Origin: Streptomyces aculeolatus
GTDB lineage: Bacteria > Actinomycetota > Actinomycetes > Streptomycetales > Streptomycetaceae
Assembly (NCBI RefSeq): GCF_020400605.1
Contig: NZ_JAINRD010000003.1
Location: forward strand, 248,001 to 312,000
DNA: 64,000 bases
Reading direction: 5' to 3'
The translations under genes were made by a program, and so were the position numbers. The notes below the pieces were generated by a model. It was not told the origin of the DNA. It worked only from the letters and a program-made list of their open reading frames with translations, and searched no databases. Shown here in pieces: positions 16,357-26,059 of this stretch (position 1 is its first letter; each line of letters opens with the position of its first letter).

Positions 16357-17820
16357 CTACCTCTGCGGGACGCCGTCGACGACGGGGACGGCCTTGCCCT
16401 CCCAGGGCAGGTCCCGCTTCTCGCACTTCGGGAAGTCCCGCCCCGGCGACGGGGTGTCCGGGCTGAAGGTGCCGCCGAAGGTCTGGTCGACCCCGGGCAC
16501 GATGGCCACGCTCTCCTGGACGACCTCGTCGGAGTCGTCGACGGCGAGGCGCGAGAGGCCGACGTCGACGACGCCGCTGCGGTTCTCGTCCAGGCTGATG
16601 CTGCCGTGCGGCAGGTCGAGGGTGAGCCCGGCGACGGCGGCCTGGAATGCCTTGGGGTCGGAGATGTCGCCGTCGACCGCCTTGAGCCCTTCGACCAGCG
16701 CCACGCCGGCCGTGTAGTACCCGTAGAAGAACCCGAAGGCCGCGGCGGTGGAGGGCGGGGCGGGCTCGTTGCCGCTCAGCGATCCTGGAATGGACTCCCA
16801 CGTCTCGTCGGCGGCCGCCAGGTACTCCTGGATCTCCGGGGTCCGGATGTCGCCCGGCAGCGTGGCGAAGCCGCCGATGTGCGCCCCGGCGATGTCGGTG
16901 CCGAGCGCCTGGGCGAGGTCCGGGTTGAAGAAGAAGTTGCCCGCGTGCTCGTCACCGGTCAGATCGCCCTTGGCGTTGACGAACGCCTCCAGCGCGGCCT
17001 GGGTACCGGTGCCGCCCACGGCCCAGAAGTAGCCGTCCACCTCGTCCGGGTTCGGGAGCTGGGCGATGTAGGAGGAGTAGTCGGTGGTGCCCAGGGGCGG
17101 GAACACCCGGTGGGTGACCTCGCCGCCGACGCCGCAGAAGTCGGCGATGAAGCCGGCCGCCGAGGTGTGGCCGAAGCTGTAGTCGTCGGCGATGACCGCG
17201 ACCTTGCGCCAGCCCTCCTCGTGGTAGAGCAGGTCGCCGAGGCCGGCGTTCCAGATCGCGCCGTCCCCGTAGAACCGGAAGTAGTTCGGCGCCTGGACCT
17301 GCAGCGTCTGCTCCTGCGAGCCGGAGATGCCCGCGAACACCGTCAGGTCGGGCTTGCTCTTCGCGTACTCGGCGACGGCGATGCCCTCGTCGCCGGAGAG
17401 CGGGCCGATGATGACGTTGGCCCCCTGCTGCTCCACCAGGCGGCGTACCTCCTGGAGGATGCGGTCGGCGGTGTCGTCGCCGCAGCCGATGCCGACGAGT
17501 TCGATCGGGGTGCCCGCCACCTCCGCGCCGCTGAAGCCCTTCAGCGCGCTGGTGGACGATTCCGGGCCGGCGCCGGCGAACCGGGCGAGGGCGAGGGTGG
17601 TGCCCGCGGCCACGTCCTCGTGGAACCCGCCGAACGGGCCCTCGCACTGGCCCAGGATCCCCAGCCGGACGCCGTCGCCGTCCTTGGGCGAGAACGCGGA
17701 CGACTGCTCGTCGGCGGGCAGCCCGGAGGAGCTGTCGTCCCCGCTGCATCCGGCGGCCACCAGAGCCAGGCTCGCCACCATGGAGAGTGTGAGTGCCACG
17801 GGGCGTCTGAGTGCGCTCAT
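16357..17820 (-). CDS. Extracellular ligand-binding lipoprotein, Leu/Ile/Val-type
   Basis: 487 residues from the ATG at 17820, overlapping the LivM-type stop. The signal peptide ends in the lipobox VAAGC. The mature part has the LivJ/AmiC-like fold: ANVIIGPLSGDEGIAVAEYA, then KVAVIADDYSFGHTSAAGF. At 487 residues it is longer than a usual Liv-binding protein (about 370-400). The ligand is unknown; members of this family also bind urea, amides and aromatic compounds, and the operon context suggests an oxidised sugar or glycoside. Confidence 0.9.
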   Translation of the reverse strand: MSALRRPVALTLSMVASLALVAAGCSGDDSSSGLPADEQSSAFSPKDGDGVRLGILGQCEGPFGGFHEDVAAGTTLALARFAGAGPESSTSALKGFSGAEVAGTPIELVGIGCGDDTADRILQEVRRLVEQQGANVIIGPLSGDEGIAVAEYAKSKPDLTVFAGISGSQEQTLQVQAPNYFRFYGDGAIWNAGLGDLLYHEEGWRKVAVIADDYSFGHTSAAGFIADFCGVGGEVTHRVFPPLGTTDYSSYIAQLPNPDEVDGYFWAVGGTGTQAALEAFVNAKGDLTGDEHAGNFFFNPDLAQALGTDIAGAHIGGFATLPGDIRTPEIQEYLAAADETWESIPGSLSGNEPAPPSTAAAFGFFYGYYTAGVALVEGLKAVDGDISDPKAFQAAVAGLTLDLPHGSISLDENRSGVVDVGLSRLAVDDSDEVVQESVAIVPGVDQTFGGTFSPDTPSPGRDFPKCEKRDLPWEGKAVPVVDGVPQR

Positions 17821-18887
17821 GATCGTGTAACTCCCAGTTCCTTTTCGGTCGTACGCGTGGCCGGCGCTTGTCCGGCGGCCGGGTCCGGCCCGGTCCGGGT
17901 ACGCGGCCGGAGGGCGGGGCGCAGTCGCCGGGCGATCCCGGTCAGCCCTTCGGGGGAGAGCATCATGATCAGCAGGACGATCACTCCGATCACGGTGTTG
18001 AACCGCGCCTCGGTGATGCCGATCCGGTCGATCAGCGGCAGATCGCGCAGGTAGGTGAAGACCAGTACGTAGACGAAGGCGCCCAGCCAGGCCCCCTCGA
18101 AGGACGAGATGCCGCCGATCACCGCGATGATCAGCAGGATCAGGGTGGGGCCGATCGCGATCGACGCGGGGTCGATCTGACCGTTCCACCACACGTTGAG
18201 CAGGCCGCCCGCCCCGGCCACGAACCCGGCGAGGGTGAAGGCCAGTGTCCGGTGCAGCGGCACGTTGTACCCCAGCGACGCCATCCGGACCGGATCGTCG
18301 CGGACGCCCTGCAGCGTCAGCCCGAACCCGGTCCGCCCCACCGCCCGGAAGCCGAGGTAGGCCAGGACGGAGAGTCCGAGGCCCGCGTAGTACAGCCGGA
18401 CGGGCGGCCCTAGAAGGTCAGGCCGCTGGATGCTGGTGAGGCCGCCGGGCCCCGAGATCTCGACGATCTGCGCGAACACGTAGTAGCCGATGACGGCGTA
18501 GACCATCGTGAGCATCAGGAAGTAGAGCCCTGTGGTGCGGCTGGCGAGTGCGCCGAGGACGAACGCGGCCGCGGCGGTGACCACGAGGGCGAACGCGACC
18601 GCCGCCCAGGGGTGCCAGCCGAGGTTCAGGCCGCGGGCGCCGGTCTCCTGGGCCGCGTTGCCGAACATGAAGCCGGCGATGCCGAAGAGCAGGAACTGGG
18701 CGAGCGAGGTCATCCCCCCGTACCTGGCGAGGAAGACGACGGTTGCCGCCGCGAGGCCCAGGATGAGCGTCTGCGTCATGACGAAGTTGACGAAGTACGC
18801 CGTCGCCAGATTCGGCAGGAGCAGCAGGACGGCGACCAGGGCGGTCCCGAGGACGTTGTTCCGGGTCAGCAGGTCACGCGCGGTCAT
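17817..18887 (-). CDS. Branched-chain-type ABC permease, LivM type
   Basis: 356 residues, about ten membrane spans. The LivM core SVLAYLGFRAVGRTGFGLT, followed by QGVRDDPVRMASLGYNV, is the cytoplasmic coupling loop for the ATPases. The C-terminal tail of about 35 residues is basic and Pro/Thr-rich. It overlaps the LivH-type gene upstream and the binding-protein gene downstream by 4 nt each. Confidence 0.9.
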   Translation of the reverse strand: MTARDLLTRNNVLGTALVAVLLLLPNLATAYFVNFVMTQTLILGLAAATVVFLARYGGMTSLAQFLLFGIAGFMFGNAAQETGARGLNLGWHPWAAVAFALVVTAAAAFVLGALASRTTGLYFLMLTMVYAVIGYYVFAQIVEISGPGGLTSIQRPDLLGPPVRLYYAGLGLSVLAYLGFRAVGRTGFGLTLQGVRDDPVRMASLGYNVPLHRTLAFTLAGFVAGAGGLLNVWWNGQIDPASIAIGPTLILLIIAVIGGISSFEGAWLGAFVYVLVFTYLRDLPLIDRIGITEARFNTVIGVIVLLIMMLSPEGLTGIARRLRPALRPRTRTGPDPAAGQAPATRTTEKELGVTRS

Positions 18888-20044
18888 GCCGGTCTCCCGA
18901 AGAGTCCGTAGGGCCGTATCGCCAGGACCAGCGCCAGCAGGACGAAGGTCATGATGATCGCGTAGTAGGAGTACTCACTCGGCAGGTAGGCGGGCGAGAA
19001 CGCCACGACCGTGCCGTACAGCAGCGAGCCGGCTGCGGCGCCCCGGAGCGAGCCGAGGCCGCCGATGATGACGACGACGAGCGAGTTCAGCAGCCAGTTG
19101 CCGTCGGTGCCGGGCGCGGCGCCGGCGAAGGAGGCACCGAGCACACCGCCCACCCCGGCCAGGAACGATCCGACGAAGAACGTGATCGCGAAGACCAGCT
19201 TGATGTTGATACCCAGTCCGCGCACCATCTGGCGGTCGTCCACGCCGGCCCGGATCACCATTCCCATGCCCGTCCTGGTGAGCCAGAGCCACAGCAGCGT
19301 GCCGATCAGCACGGCCACGCCGAGGATGAACAACCGGGTGACGGGGTAGCGCTCGCCCTGGACGGAGAAGAAGTGCGTGATCGCGCCGGGCCAGACCATC
19401 GTCTTGGCCAGCCCGCCGAACTCCCGCAGCATCTGGTCGGCCAGGACGACCGTGAGGGCCAGCGTCATCAGCGCCTGGCGCAGTTCCTGGCCCTCGTTCC
19501 ACTGCAGGAAGAGCTGCTGGATCGCCAGGCCGGCCACGGCCGCGACGCCGGCGCCGGCCAGCATCGGCACCAGCCAGTCGAGCATGCCGACCTGGGCCGG
19601 GTCGATGTTGCGCGACTGGCCGACCATCGCCTCCTGCACGCGGATGGCGAGGTACGCGGCCAGCAGGAACAGCGAGCCGTGCGCCATGTTCACCGTACGC
19701 ATCAGGCCGAAGATGAGGGTGAAGCCGGACGCCGCGACGAACAGCAGTCCGGCGAACGTGATCGCGTCGAGCACCGTGACGAGGAACTTGCCCGGGTCCT
19801 CCGCGGCGGGTCCGGCCGGGGTGCCGTCGGCGAGGAACACCACCCACGCGGCAACGGCGATGACGGCCAGGGCGACGGCCCAGACCGGCAGCCTGGCCAG
19901 GGCCCGGCGCAGGCGTGGTGCGGAGAGCCCCGGCGCGGGCCGCGAGCTCGCGTTCCGCGGGTTCGCGCCCGTACGGGTACGGGCGCTCCCGTCCTTGGTG
20001 TTGTGGTGTTCTGTCCGTGGTGGATCGATCCGGGCAGGCTTCAT
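18884..20044 (-). CDS. Branched-chain-type ABC permease, LivH type
   Basis: 386 residues. A hydrophilic N-terminal tail of about 50 residues precedes the first span, longer than in classic LivH. Family signatures are LIFGLMRTVNMAHGSLFLLAAY and the coupling loop IRAGVDDRQMVRGLGINI. It is the first transporter gene of the operon, 106 nt downstream of the oxidoreductase gene; that gap holds no ORF I would support. Confidence 0.9.
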   Translation of the reverse strand: MKPARIDPPRTEHHNTKDGSARTRTGANPRNASSRPAPGLSAPRLRRALARLPVWAVALAVIAVAAWVVFLADGTPAGPAAEDPGKFLVTVLDAITFAGLLFVAASGFTLIFGLMRTVNMAHGSLFLLAAYLAIRVQEAMVGQSRNIDPAQVGMLDWLVPMLAGAGVAAVAGLAIQQLFLQWNEGQELRQALMTLALTVVLADQMLREFGGLAKTMVWPGAITHFFSVQGERYPVTRLFILGVAVLIGTLLWLWLTRTGMGMVIRAGVDDRQMVRGLGINIKLVFAITFFVGSFLAGVGGVLGASFAGAAPGTDGNWLLNSLVVVIIGGLGSLRGAAAGSLLYGTVVAFSPAYLPSEYSYYAIIMTFVLLALVLAIRPYGLFGRPA

Positions 20045-20150
20045 CCGTTCCTCCCGTCAGTCGGGCCCGTGAAGCGGCGCGTTTTCTGGTTCACTCGGGC
20101 GGGCACACCGCGCGTCGCCTCACGTGCCCGGTCGATGCATCCGCCGCCGG

Positions 20151-21281
20151 TCAGTTCGCGGCGGGGCCCTGCGCGCGGAGTTCCTCGTAGTCGGGGATCG
20201 CCACCCGCGCTCCCCCGTCCATCGCCGACACGTGCGCGCAGATGCCCACGGACGTCCAGTTCGCCGCGGTGACCTCGTCGATCGCGGAAGCCCGGTCCTC
20301 GGCGATGCAGCGGATGAACTCGTGTGCCAGGTGCGGATGCGAGCCGCCGTGGCCGCCGCCCTGGACGAAGGAGAGGTGCCCGTTGTCGTCGTCGTAGACG
20401 CCGTGCGTCGTGAACGGCGCGATCTGAGGCGGCAGCCGGTCCGCGAAGTCCGGGATGGTGACGCTCTTCGGAACCTCCCCGGTGTGCAGCACGTGTCCGG
20501 AGCCCTGCGTCTGCTCCCATTCAAAGGTCGCCCGGCTCCCGAACACCGTGAAACTCTCCACGTACTCACGCGCCGTCTCGAAAAGCGAACGCGCGATCTC
20601 GGCCCCGACGGGCGTATTGCGCAGGGTGATCAGGGCGCTTTCGACGGCGAACGGCGAGCCGTACTTCTCCGTGAGTTCCGGGGAGATACGACCGGAACCG
20701 ATACACACGACACTCTCGGCCAGCGCACCGGCGAGACTCAGTACCGGACTCACCGCGTGCGTCGCGTAATGCATGGGCGGCAGACCCTCCCAGTAACCGG
20801 GCCAGCCCGCCATTTCCTGGTAGTGGGCGCCGCGCAGGAACTGGACCCGGCCTATCGTGCCGTTCACCACGAGATCGCGGACGTGCAGAAACTCACGGGA
20901 GTAGACGACCGTTTCCATCATCATGTACTTCTTGCCCGATTCCCGGACGGCGGCGACGATTTCCCGGCATTCATCGAGCGTCGTGGCCATCGGCACCGTG
21001 CACGCGACGTGCTTGCCGGCGCGGAGCGCCGCGACGGTGTGCTCGGCATGTTGCGGAATCGGGGTGTTGATGTGGACGGCGTCGATGCCGGGGTCCCGCA
21101 GCATCGCGTCGAAGTCGGTGAACCGGCCCGGCACCCCGAAGTGATCGGCGACCTGCGTCAGCGCCGTCTCGGTGCGCTGGCAGACCGCCGCCAACTCGGC
21201 ATCGGGGTGGGCCTGGTAGATGGGGATGAACTCGGCACCGAATCCGAGGCCGGCAATCGCCACCCGTACCTTCTGCGTCAT
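20151..21281 (-). CDS. Gfo/Idh/MocA-family NAD(P)-dependent oxidoreductase
   Basis: 376 residues from the ATG at 21281, preceded by a strong GGGAGGTC RBS. Rossmann start VRVAIAGLGFGAEF, then the conserved INTPIPQHAEH and GKHVACTVPM segments (the usual EKP is replaced by TVP). The family oxidises hydroxyls of sugars and cyclitols, often at C3. It is the first gene of the operon and diverges from a XylR-type regulator 86 nt away. It is a distant paralogue of the oxidoreductase at 49956-51161, which has the more typical CEKPLAN motif. Confidence 0.9.
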   Translation of the reverse strand: MTQKVRVAIAGLGFGAEFIPIYQAHPDAELAAVCQRTETALTQVADHFGVPGRFTDFDAMLRDPGIDAVHINTPIPQHAEHTVAALRAGKHVACTVPMATTLDECREIVAAVRESGKKYMMMETVVYSREFLHVRDLVVNGTIGRVQFLRGAHYQEMAGWPGYWEGLPPMHYATHAVSPVLSLAGALAESVVCIGSGRISPELTEKYGSPFAVESALITLRNTPVGAEIARSLFETAREYVESFTVFGSRATFEWEQTQGSGHVLHTGEVPKSVTIPDFADRLPPQIAPFTTHGVYDDDNGHLSFVQGGGHGGSHPHLAHEFIRCIAEDRASAIDEVTAANWTSVGICAHVSAMDGGARVAIPDYEELRAQGPAAN

Positions 21282-21305
21282 CGTTGACCTCCCATGAGCG
21301 TGTAG

Positions 21306-21314
21306 ATTACGAAC
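21306..21314. promoter_or_regulatory. Candidate regulator half-site ATTACGAAC in the divergent spacer
   Basis: The same 9-mer, in the other orientation, forms one arm of the inverted repeat upstream of the arabinoside operon (27484-27499). It lies between the oxidoreductase and the XylR-type gene and could be shared by their promoters. The evidence is the repeat alone. Confidence 0.35.
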
Positions 21315-21355
21315 GCCGGTGGAGACCAAGCCATGCGTTATCCCGCAGTCTGGCT

Positions 21356-21361
21356 TAGAGT
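21356..21361 (+). promoter_or_regulatory. Probable -10 box (TAGAGT) for leaderless transcription of the XylR-type gene
   Basis: TAGAGT matches the actinobacterial -10 pattern and ends 6 nt before the ATG at 21368. There is no Shine-Dalgarno sequence (the spacer is TTTTAC). Both facts suggest that transcription starts at or near the start codon. No clear -35 box is visible. Confidence 0.45.
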
Positions 21362-21367
21362 TTTTAC

Positions 21368-22546
21368 ATGCCCACCCGCCGGACACGTCACGTCGCGCTG
21401 CTGGTCGAAACCTCGAACGCCTACGCCCGCGGTGTGCTGGTGGGCGTGAAGAAGTACGTCGAGGCCCACCCGGGCTGGTCGATGTATCTCGCCGAGCACA
21501 GCCGTCACGAGACCGACTTCTCCTGGCTCGAAGACTGGCAAGGACACGGCGTGCTGGCCCGCATCGAAAGCGCCGAGACCGCTGCCTTCATCCGGCGGCT
21601 CGGTCTGCCCACCGTCGATCTCAGTGCCGCCCGGCTCGTGCCCGAACTACCCGGCGTCGAGACCGACGACGGGACGATCGCTCGGTGGGCCCTCCGGCAC
21701 TTCGAGGAACGGGGGCTGCGGCACTTCGCCTTCTGCGGCGACGAGAGATTCGGCTGGTCCCTCAAGCGCGGCACCTGGTTCGCCGAGCACGTCCGCGACC
21801 GCGGCTCGGTTCCGCGGGAGTTCCGGATGAAGTCCACGGGCATGCGCGCCGCCGACCGCGAACTCCTCGCGGAATGGCTGCGCGGCCTTCCCAAACCAGT
21901 TGGTGTCTTCGCCTGCTATGACATTGCCGGTCAGGAAGTGCTGGAGGCCTGCAAGACCGCCGACCTGACGGTGCCCGACTCGGTCGCCGTCATCGGCGTC
22001 GACAACGACGAACTCATCGGCAACCTCACGACCCCGCCGCTGTCGAGCATCGAGCCGGACACGACGCGTACGGGATACCTCGCCGCCGAACTCCTGGATC
22101 TCATGATGCAGGGCCGTGCGCTCGAACCAGGCCTGCGCCTGATCGAACCGACCCGGCTCGTCACCCGGCAGTCCTCGGACATCCTGGCCGTGGACGACCC
22201 CCTCGTCGCCGACGCTCTGCGGTTCATCCGCGACCGCTCGGACCAGAATCTCGCGGTAACCGCCGTCCTCAGGCATATCGGGCTCTCCCGACGCGCACTC
22301 GACCACCGTTTCCTGCGGAGCCTGGGCCGGACCGTCCACGGCGAGATCGTGCGCGTCCGGGTGGCCCACGTCGCCGAACTTCTGTCCTCCACGGACTGGA
22401 CCCTCCAGCAGATCGCCCAACGGCTCCGCTTCAGCCATTCCGAGTACATGAGCGTCGTGTTCAAAAAGCACACCGGCAAGTCACCGGGCCAGTACCGCCG
22501 GTCGGTGAACGGATCCGTCGCGCGTCAGGCTTTCTGGAGCGAGTAG
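21368..22546 (+). CDS. XylR-type AraC-family regulator (sugar-sensor plus AraC HTH)
   Basis: 392 residues. Residues about 8-280 form a LacI/periplasmic-binding-like sensor (VALLVETSNAYARGVLVGVK; VIGVDNDELIGNL), and 290-385 an AraC DNA-binding domain with two HTHs ending in the family motif FSHSEYMSVVFKKHTGKSP. This is the architecture of XylR, the xylose activator of E. coli. It lies between the Liv-type operon (divergent) and the arabinoside operon (convergent) and could control either. The start at 21368 appears leaderless. Confidence 0.9.
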   Translation: MPTRRTRHVALLVETSNAYARGVLVGVKKYVEAHPGWSMYLAEHSRHETDFSWLEDWQGHGVLARIESAETAAFIRRLGLPTVDLSAARLVPELPGVETDDGTIARWALRHFEERGLRHFAFCGDERFGWSLKRGTWFAEHVRDRGSVPREFRMKSTGMRAADRELLAEWLRGLPKPVGVFACYDIAGQEVLEACKTADLTVPDSVAVIGVDNDELIGNLTTPPLSSIEPDTTRTGYLAAELLDLMMQGRALEPGLRLIEPTRLVTRQSSDILAVDDPLVADALRFIRDRSDQNLAVTAVLRHIGLSRRALDHRFLRSLGRTVHGEIVRVRVAHVAELLSSTDWTLQQIAQRLRFSHSEYMSVVFKKHTGKSPGQYRRSVNGSVARQAFWSE

Positions 22547-22566
22547 GCGCGTAAGCCAGTGACGAG

Positions 22567-22576
22567 ATATCGAACA
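22567..22576. promoter_or_regulatory. Copy of half-site ATATCGAACA between convergent genes
   Basis: This 10-mer also occurs upstream of the arabinoside operon (27490-27500). It lies between the convergent ends of the regulator and GH51 genes, an unusual place for an operator, so it may be chance. Confidence 0.2.
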
Positions 22577-22620
22577 GTATCCGGGATTTCGTGCGCGGAG
22601 TGCAGGCCCCAGCAGCGCGT

Positions 22621-24132
22621 TCAGGTGAGGCGGATGACGTTCCAGGACATGGGCTCCAGCACGGCCCGCAGGACCCCGCCCGACAGTGCCGTGCCCTGCG
22701 CCCCGTGCGGGGTGACACGGTCGGGTTCGGCCGCGGTGTTGCGGGCCTCGGGGTCGGTGTCGGACAGCACGCTGTGCTCGGCGACGCCGGTCACGCCCAT
22801 TCCGTGCACGGCGATCTCCACCGGCAGTCCGGCCTGCTGCGCTCGGTTGACCGCGAAGACCGTGACGGCGCCGCTCCCTTCGTCCCGTACGGCCGTCGCG
22901 TGCAGCAGCGGGACCTCGCCGTACCGGGCGGTGTCGTACGTCGGCGACTCGGCCCGCACCTCGAGGACCGTGCCGCGACCGTGGCGTGCCGCCTGCGCGA
23001 AGGGGTGGAAGGTGGTCTGCCGCCAGGACGCGCCGCCCGGCTCCGTCATGATCGGTGCGATGACGTTGACGAGTTGCGCGAGGCAGGCCAGCTTCACCCG
23101 GTCCGCGTGCCGCAGCAGCGCGATCAGCAGCGAGCCCACGACGACGGCGTCGGTGACGGTGTACTGGTCCTCCAGCAGCCGCGGAGCCTCGGCCCAGCCG
23201 GGCGGGTTCCGGTCGAACTCGGCGTGGAAACGGCGCTGGTACCACACGTTCCACTCGTCGAAGGAGAGGTTGATCCGCTTCGTCGACTTCAGCCGGGCCC
23301 GTACGTGGTCGCAGGTGGCGACGACGCCCTCGATGAAGGACTCCATGTCCACGGCCGAGGCCAGGAAGGAGTCGCGGTCGCCGTCCACCTCCTCGTAGTA
23401 GGCGTGCAGGGAGATGTAGTCGACCAGGTCGTAGCACTCCGTGAGGACGGTCCTCTCCCACTCGGCGAAGGCCGGCATCGCCTGGTTCGAGCTGCCGCAC
23501 GCGACCAGTTCCAGGCCCGGGTCGAGCCGGCGCATCGCCCGCGCGGTCTCGGCGGCCAGCCGCCCGTACTCCGCCGCGGTCTTGTGGCCCGTCTGCCACG
23601 GCCCGTCCATCTCGTTTCCCAGGCACCACAGCCGGATGCCGTAGGGCTCCTTGCTCCCGTGCGCGATGCGGAGGTCCGCCAACGCGGTGCCTTCTGGGTG
23701 GTTGGCGTACTCCTGGAGTTCGATGGCCTCGGCGACGCCCCTGGTGCCGAGGTTGAGGGCGAGCACCGGCTCGCAGCCCGTCTTGCGGAGGAAGTCGGCG
23801 TACTCGCGGAGCCCGAACCGGTTGCTCTCCGTGGTCTGCCAGGCCGGGTCGAGGCGGCGCGGCCGGTCCTGCCGGGGGCCGACGCCGTCCTCCCACTTGT
23901 AGCCGGAGACGAAGTTGCCGCCGGGGTAGCGGACGGCGGTCACCCCCAGCTCGCGGATGAGGTCCAGGACGTCGGTGCGCAGTCCGGCCGGGTCGGCGGC
24001 GGGGTGGCCGGGTTCGTAGACGCCCGTGTAGACGCACCGGCCGAGGTGTTCGACGAAGGACCCGAACAGCCGCGGGCCGGCCTCACCCACGGTGAAGGCG
24101 GGGTCGAGGGTGAAGCGTGCGGTGGCGCTCAT
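22621..24132 (-). CDS. GH51 alpha-L-arabinofuranosidase
   Basis: 503 residues, the usual length of intracellular GH51 enzymes. The N-terminal part reads FGSFVEHLGRCVYTGVYEPG, the acid/base Glu is in CLGNEMDGPW, and the nucleophile Glu is in LSFDEWNVWY. A C-terminal beta-sandwich closes the protein. No signal peptide. It removes arabinofuranosyl side groups from arabino- and arabinoxylo-oligosaccharides. As last gene of the operon after a binding protein and two permeases, it should act on their cargo. Confidence 0.94.
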   Translation of the reverse strand: MSATARFTLDPAFTVGEAGPRLFGSFVEHLGRCVYTGVYEPGHPAADPAGLRTDVLDLIRELGVTAVRYPGGNFVSGYKWEDGVGPRQDRPRRLDPAWQTTESNRFGLREYADFLRKTGCEPVLALNLGTRGVAEAIELQEYANHPEGTALADLRIAHGSKEPYGIRLWCLGNEMDGPWQTGHKTAAEYGRLAAETARAMRRLDPGLELVACGSSNQAMPAFAEWERTVLTECYDLVDYISLHAYYEEVDGDRDSFLASAVDMESFIEGVVATCDHVRARLKSTKRINLSFDEWNVWYQRRFHAEFDRNPPGWAEAPRLLEDQYTVTDAVVVGSLLIALLRHADRVKLACLAQLVNVIAPIMTEPGGASWRQTTFHPFAQAARHGRGTVLEVRAESPTYDTARYGEVPLLHATAVRDEGSGAVTVFAVNRAQQAGLPVEIAVHGMGVTGVAEHSVLSDTDPEARNTAAEPDRVTPHGAQGTALSGGVLRAVLEPMSWNVIRLT

Positions 24133-24179
24133 GGGTTCCTCTCTGTGGCTGCCCGATTCGGTGCGCTGCACGGCCGGTG

Positions 24180-25091
24180 TCACTTCCCGGCGAGGCCGGT
24201 GTGCGCGACGCCGCGGACGATCTGGCGCTGGAAGACGGCGAAGACCACCAGCAGCGGCAGTCCGGCCATCACCAGGGAGGCCATCACCTGGGAGTAGCGG
24301 ACGCCGTAACTGGACTGGATGTTGACCAGGCCCACCGGCAGCGTCATGCCGTTCGGGTCGGTGGTGACCAGGAAGGGCCAGAGGAAGTTGTTCCAGGTAT
24401 GGATGAAGACGAAGATCGAGACCGCGGCGAGGACGGGCCGGGACAGCGGCAGCACGATCGTGAAGAACACCCGCCAGCGCCCGGCGCCGTCGCAGAAGGC
24501 CGCCTCCTCCAGCTCGCGCGGCACCCCTTCGAAGAACTTCACCAGGATGAACACCATCGCGGGCACGGCCACCTGGGGCAGGATCACGCCCCAGTAGGTG
24601 TCCACCAGGCCGAGTGCCGCCATCTCCGCGAAGAGCGGCGCCATCAGCACCTGCGGCGGCACCATGATGCCGGCGAGTACGACCGCGTAGAGGACCTTCC
24701 GGCCGCGGAACTCGGTGCGCGCGAACCCGTACGCCGCCATGGCGCACAGCAGGACGGTCAGCAGGGTGGTCATCACCGAGATGTAGAGGGTGTTGAGCAT
24801 CCAGCGGGGGAGGTCGCCGGCCGCCCACACTTTGTCGTACGCGTCGAAGGTGACGCTGGAGCCGATCCAGGCGAGCGGGGTCTCGACCTCTTCGCCCATG
24901 GGCTTGAGCGAGGTGGCCAGGGCGTAGGCGAGCGGCAGCAGCCAGGTCGCGGCGAGGACGAGTGCGGCCAGCAGCATGGCGACGCGGCCGCGGGTCCAGC
25001 GCGGGCGCCGGCCGCCGCCGGTGCCGCCGGCCGAGGCGGGCGCGGCGGCGGAGACCGGGTCCGGGCGGGAGGTGTCGGCCGCTGCGCTCAT
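24180..25091 (-). CDS. CUT1 sugar ABC permease (MalG type), arabinoside operon
   Basis: 303 residues with a Gly/Pro/Ala-rich N-terminal tail of about 35. Six spans; EAA loop ELEEAAFCDGAGRWRVFFTI. It overlaps the MalF-type gene by 4 nt. It is not closely similar to the xyloside MalG-type permease at 5254. Confidence 0.92.
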   Translation of the reverse strand: MSAAADTSRPDPVSAAAPASAGGTGGGRRPRWTRGRVAMLLAALVLAATWLLPLAYALATSLKPMGEEVETPLAWIGSSVTFDAYDKVWAAGDLPRWMLNTLYISVMTTLLTVLLCAMAAYGFARTEFRGRKVLYAVVLAGIMVPPQVLMAPLFAEMAALGLVDTYWGVILPQVAVPAMVFILVKFFEGVPRELEEAAFCDGAGRWRVFFTIVLPLSRPVLAAVSIFVFIHTWNNFLWPFLVTTDPNGMTLPVGLVNIQSSYGVRYSQVMASLVMAGLPLLVVFAVFQRQIVRGVAHTGLAGK

Positions 25092-26059
25092 GAGGTGCTC
25101 TCCTGCCGTGTCCTGCGGGCGAGGTGCAGGTGGATGAGGGAGACGATGACGATCAGGGCGAAGAAGATGTACGAGGCGGCGGAGGCGTAGCCGATCCGGT
25201 AGCCGGTGAAGCCCTCCTCGAAGACGTACAGCAGGGTGGTCTTCGTGGCGCCGTCCGGCCCGCCCTGGGTCATGATGTAGACCTGGTCGAAGATCTTGAG
25301 CGAGGCCAGAAGCTGGAGGATCACCACCACTCCCGTGGTGCGCCGCAGCATCGGCAGGGTGATGTGCCACAGGCGCTGCCAGGCGCTCGCACCGTCCAGC
25401 TCGGCCGCCTCGTAGAGGTGCTGCGGGATGGACTGCAGCGCCGCGAGGTAGAGCAGGAAGTTGAAGCCGACGGTCCACCAGATCGTGGCGATGACGATGG
25501 AGAGCATCGCGTACTGCGGGTCGGTGAGCCAGCCGATGCCCGGGTGCAGGCCGAACTCGGCGAGCACCTGGTCGGCGAGGCCGAAGTCGGCGGGATAGAT
25601 GATCCACAGCCACAGGAGCCCGACGACACCGGAGGGCAGCAGATAGGGCGCGAACCAGCTCAGCCGCCACAGCCAGTCCACGAAGCGCAGGCCGTGCGCG
25701 AGCAGGGCCATCACCAGGCCGAGCAGCACCAGCGGCACCGTGGACAGGAGGGTGAACCAGACGGTCTGCCACAGCGCCTCCCACATGTCGGGGTCGGAGA
25801 GCGCCTCGGCGTAGTTGTCGAACCCGACGTACTCGCCGCCGCTGCCGGTGATGTTGTCGCTGGTCAGGCTCATCTTGATGCCGAGCACCACGGGCCAGAC
25901 CAGGAAGAGGGCGTAGAGGACGAGGAAGGGCGCGACGAACATCAGCCCGTGCTCGAAGCGGCTGTGCCGGATGGCGGTGCCGCCGGGTACGGGTGCGGAG
26001 GCGCCGGGTACGTCGTGCGCGGCGGTGGCGTCCCGCTCGGTCCGCGTGGGCGCGGTCAT
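25088..26059 (-). CDS. CUT1 sugar ABC permease (MalF type), arabinoside operon
   Basis: 323 residues; six spans; EAA loop LYEAAELDGASAWQRLWHI near 215-235. It overlaps the binding-protein gene by 4 nt. No ATPase gene is in this operon either, so a shared MsiK-type ATPase is likely. Confidence 0.92.
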   Translation of the reverse strand: MTAPTRTERDATAAHDVPGASAPVPGGTAIRHSRFEHGLMFVAPFLVLYALFLVWPVVLGIKMSLTSDNITGSGGEYVGFDNYAEALSDPDMWEALWQTVWFTLLSTVPLVLLGLVMALLAHGLRFVDWLWRLSWFAPYLLPSGVVGLLWLWIIYPADFGLADQVLAEFGLHPGIGWLTDPQYAMLSIVIATIWWTVGFNFLLYLAALQSIPQHLYEAAELDGASAWQRLWHITLPMLRRTTGVVVILQLLASLKIFDQVYIMTQGGPDGATKTTLLYVFEEGFTGYRIGYASAASYIFFALIVIVSLIHLHLARRTRQESTS

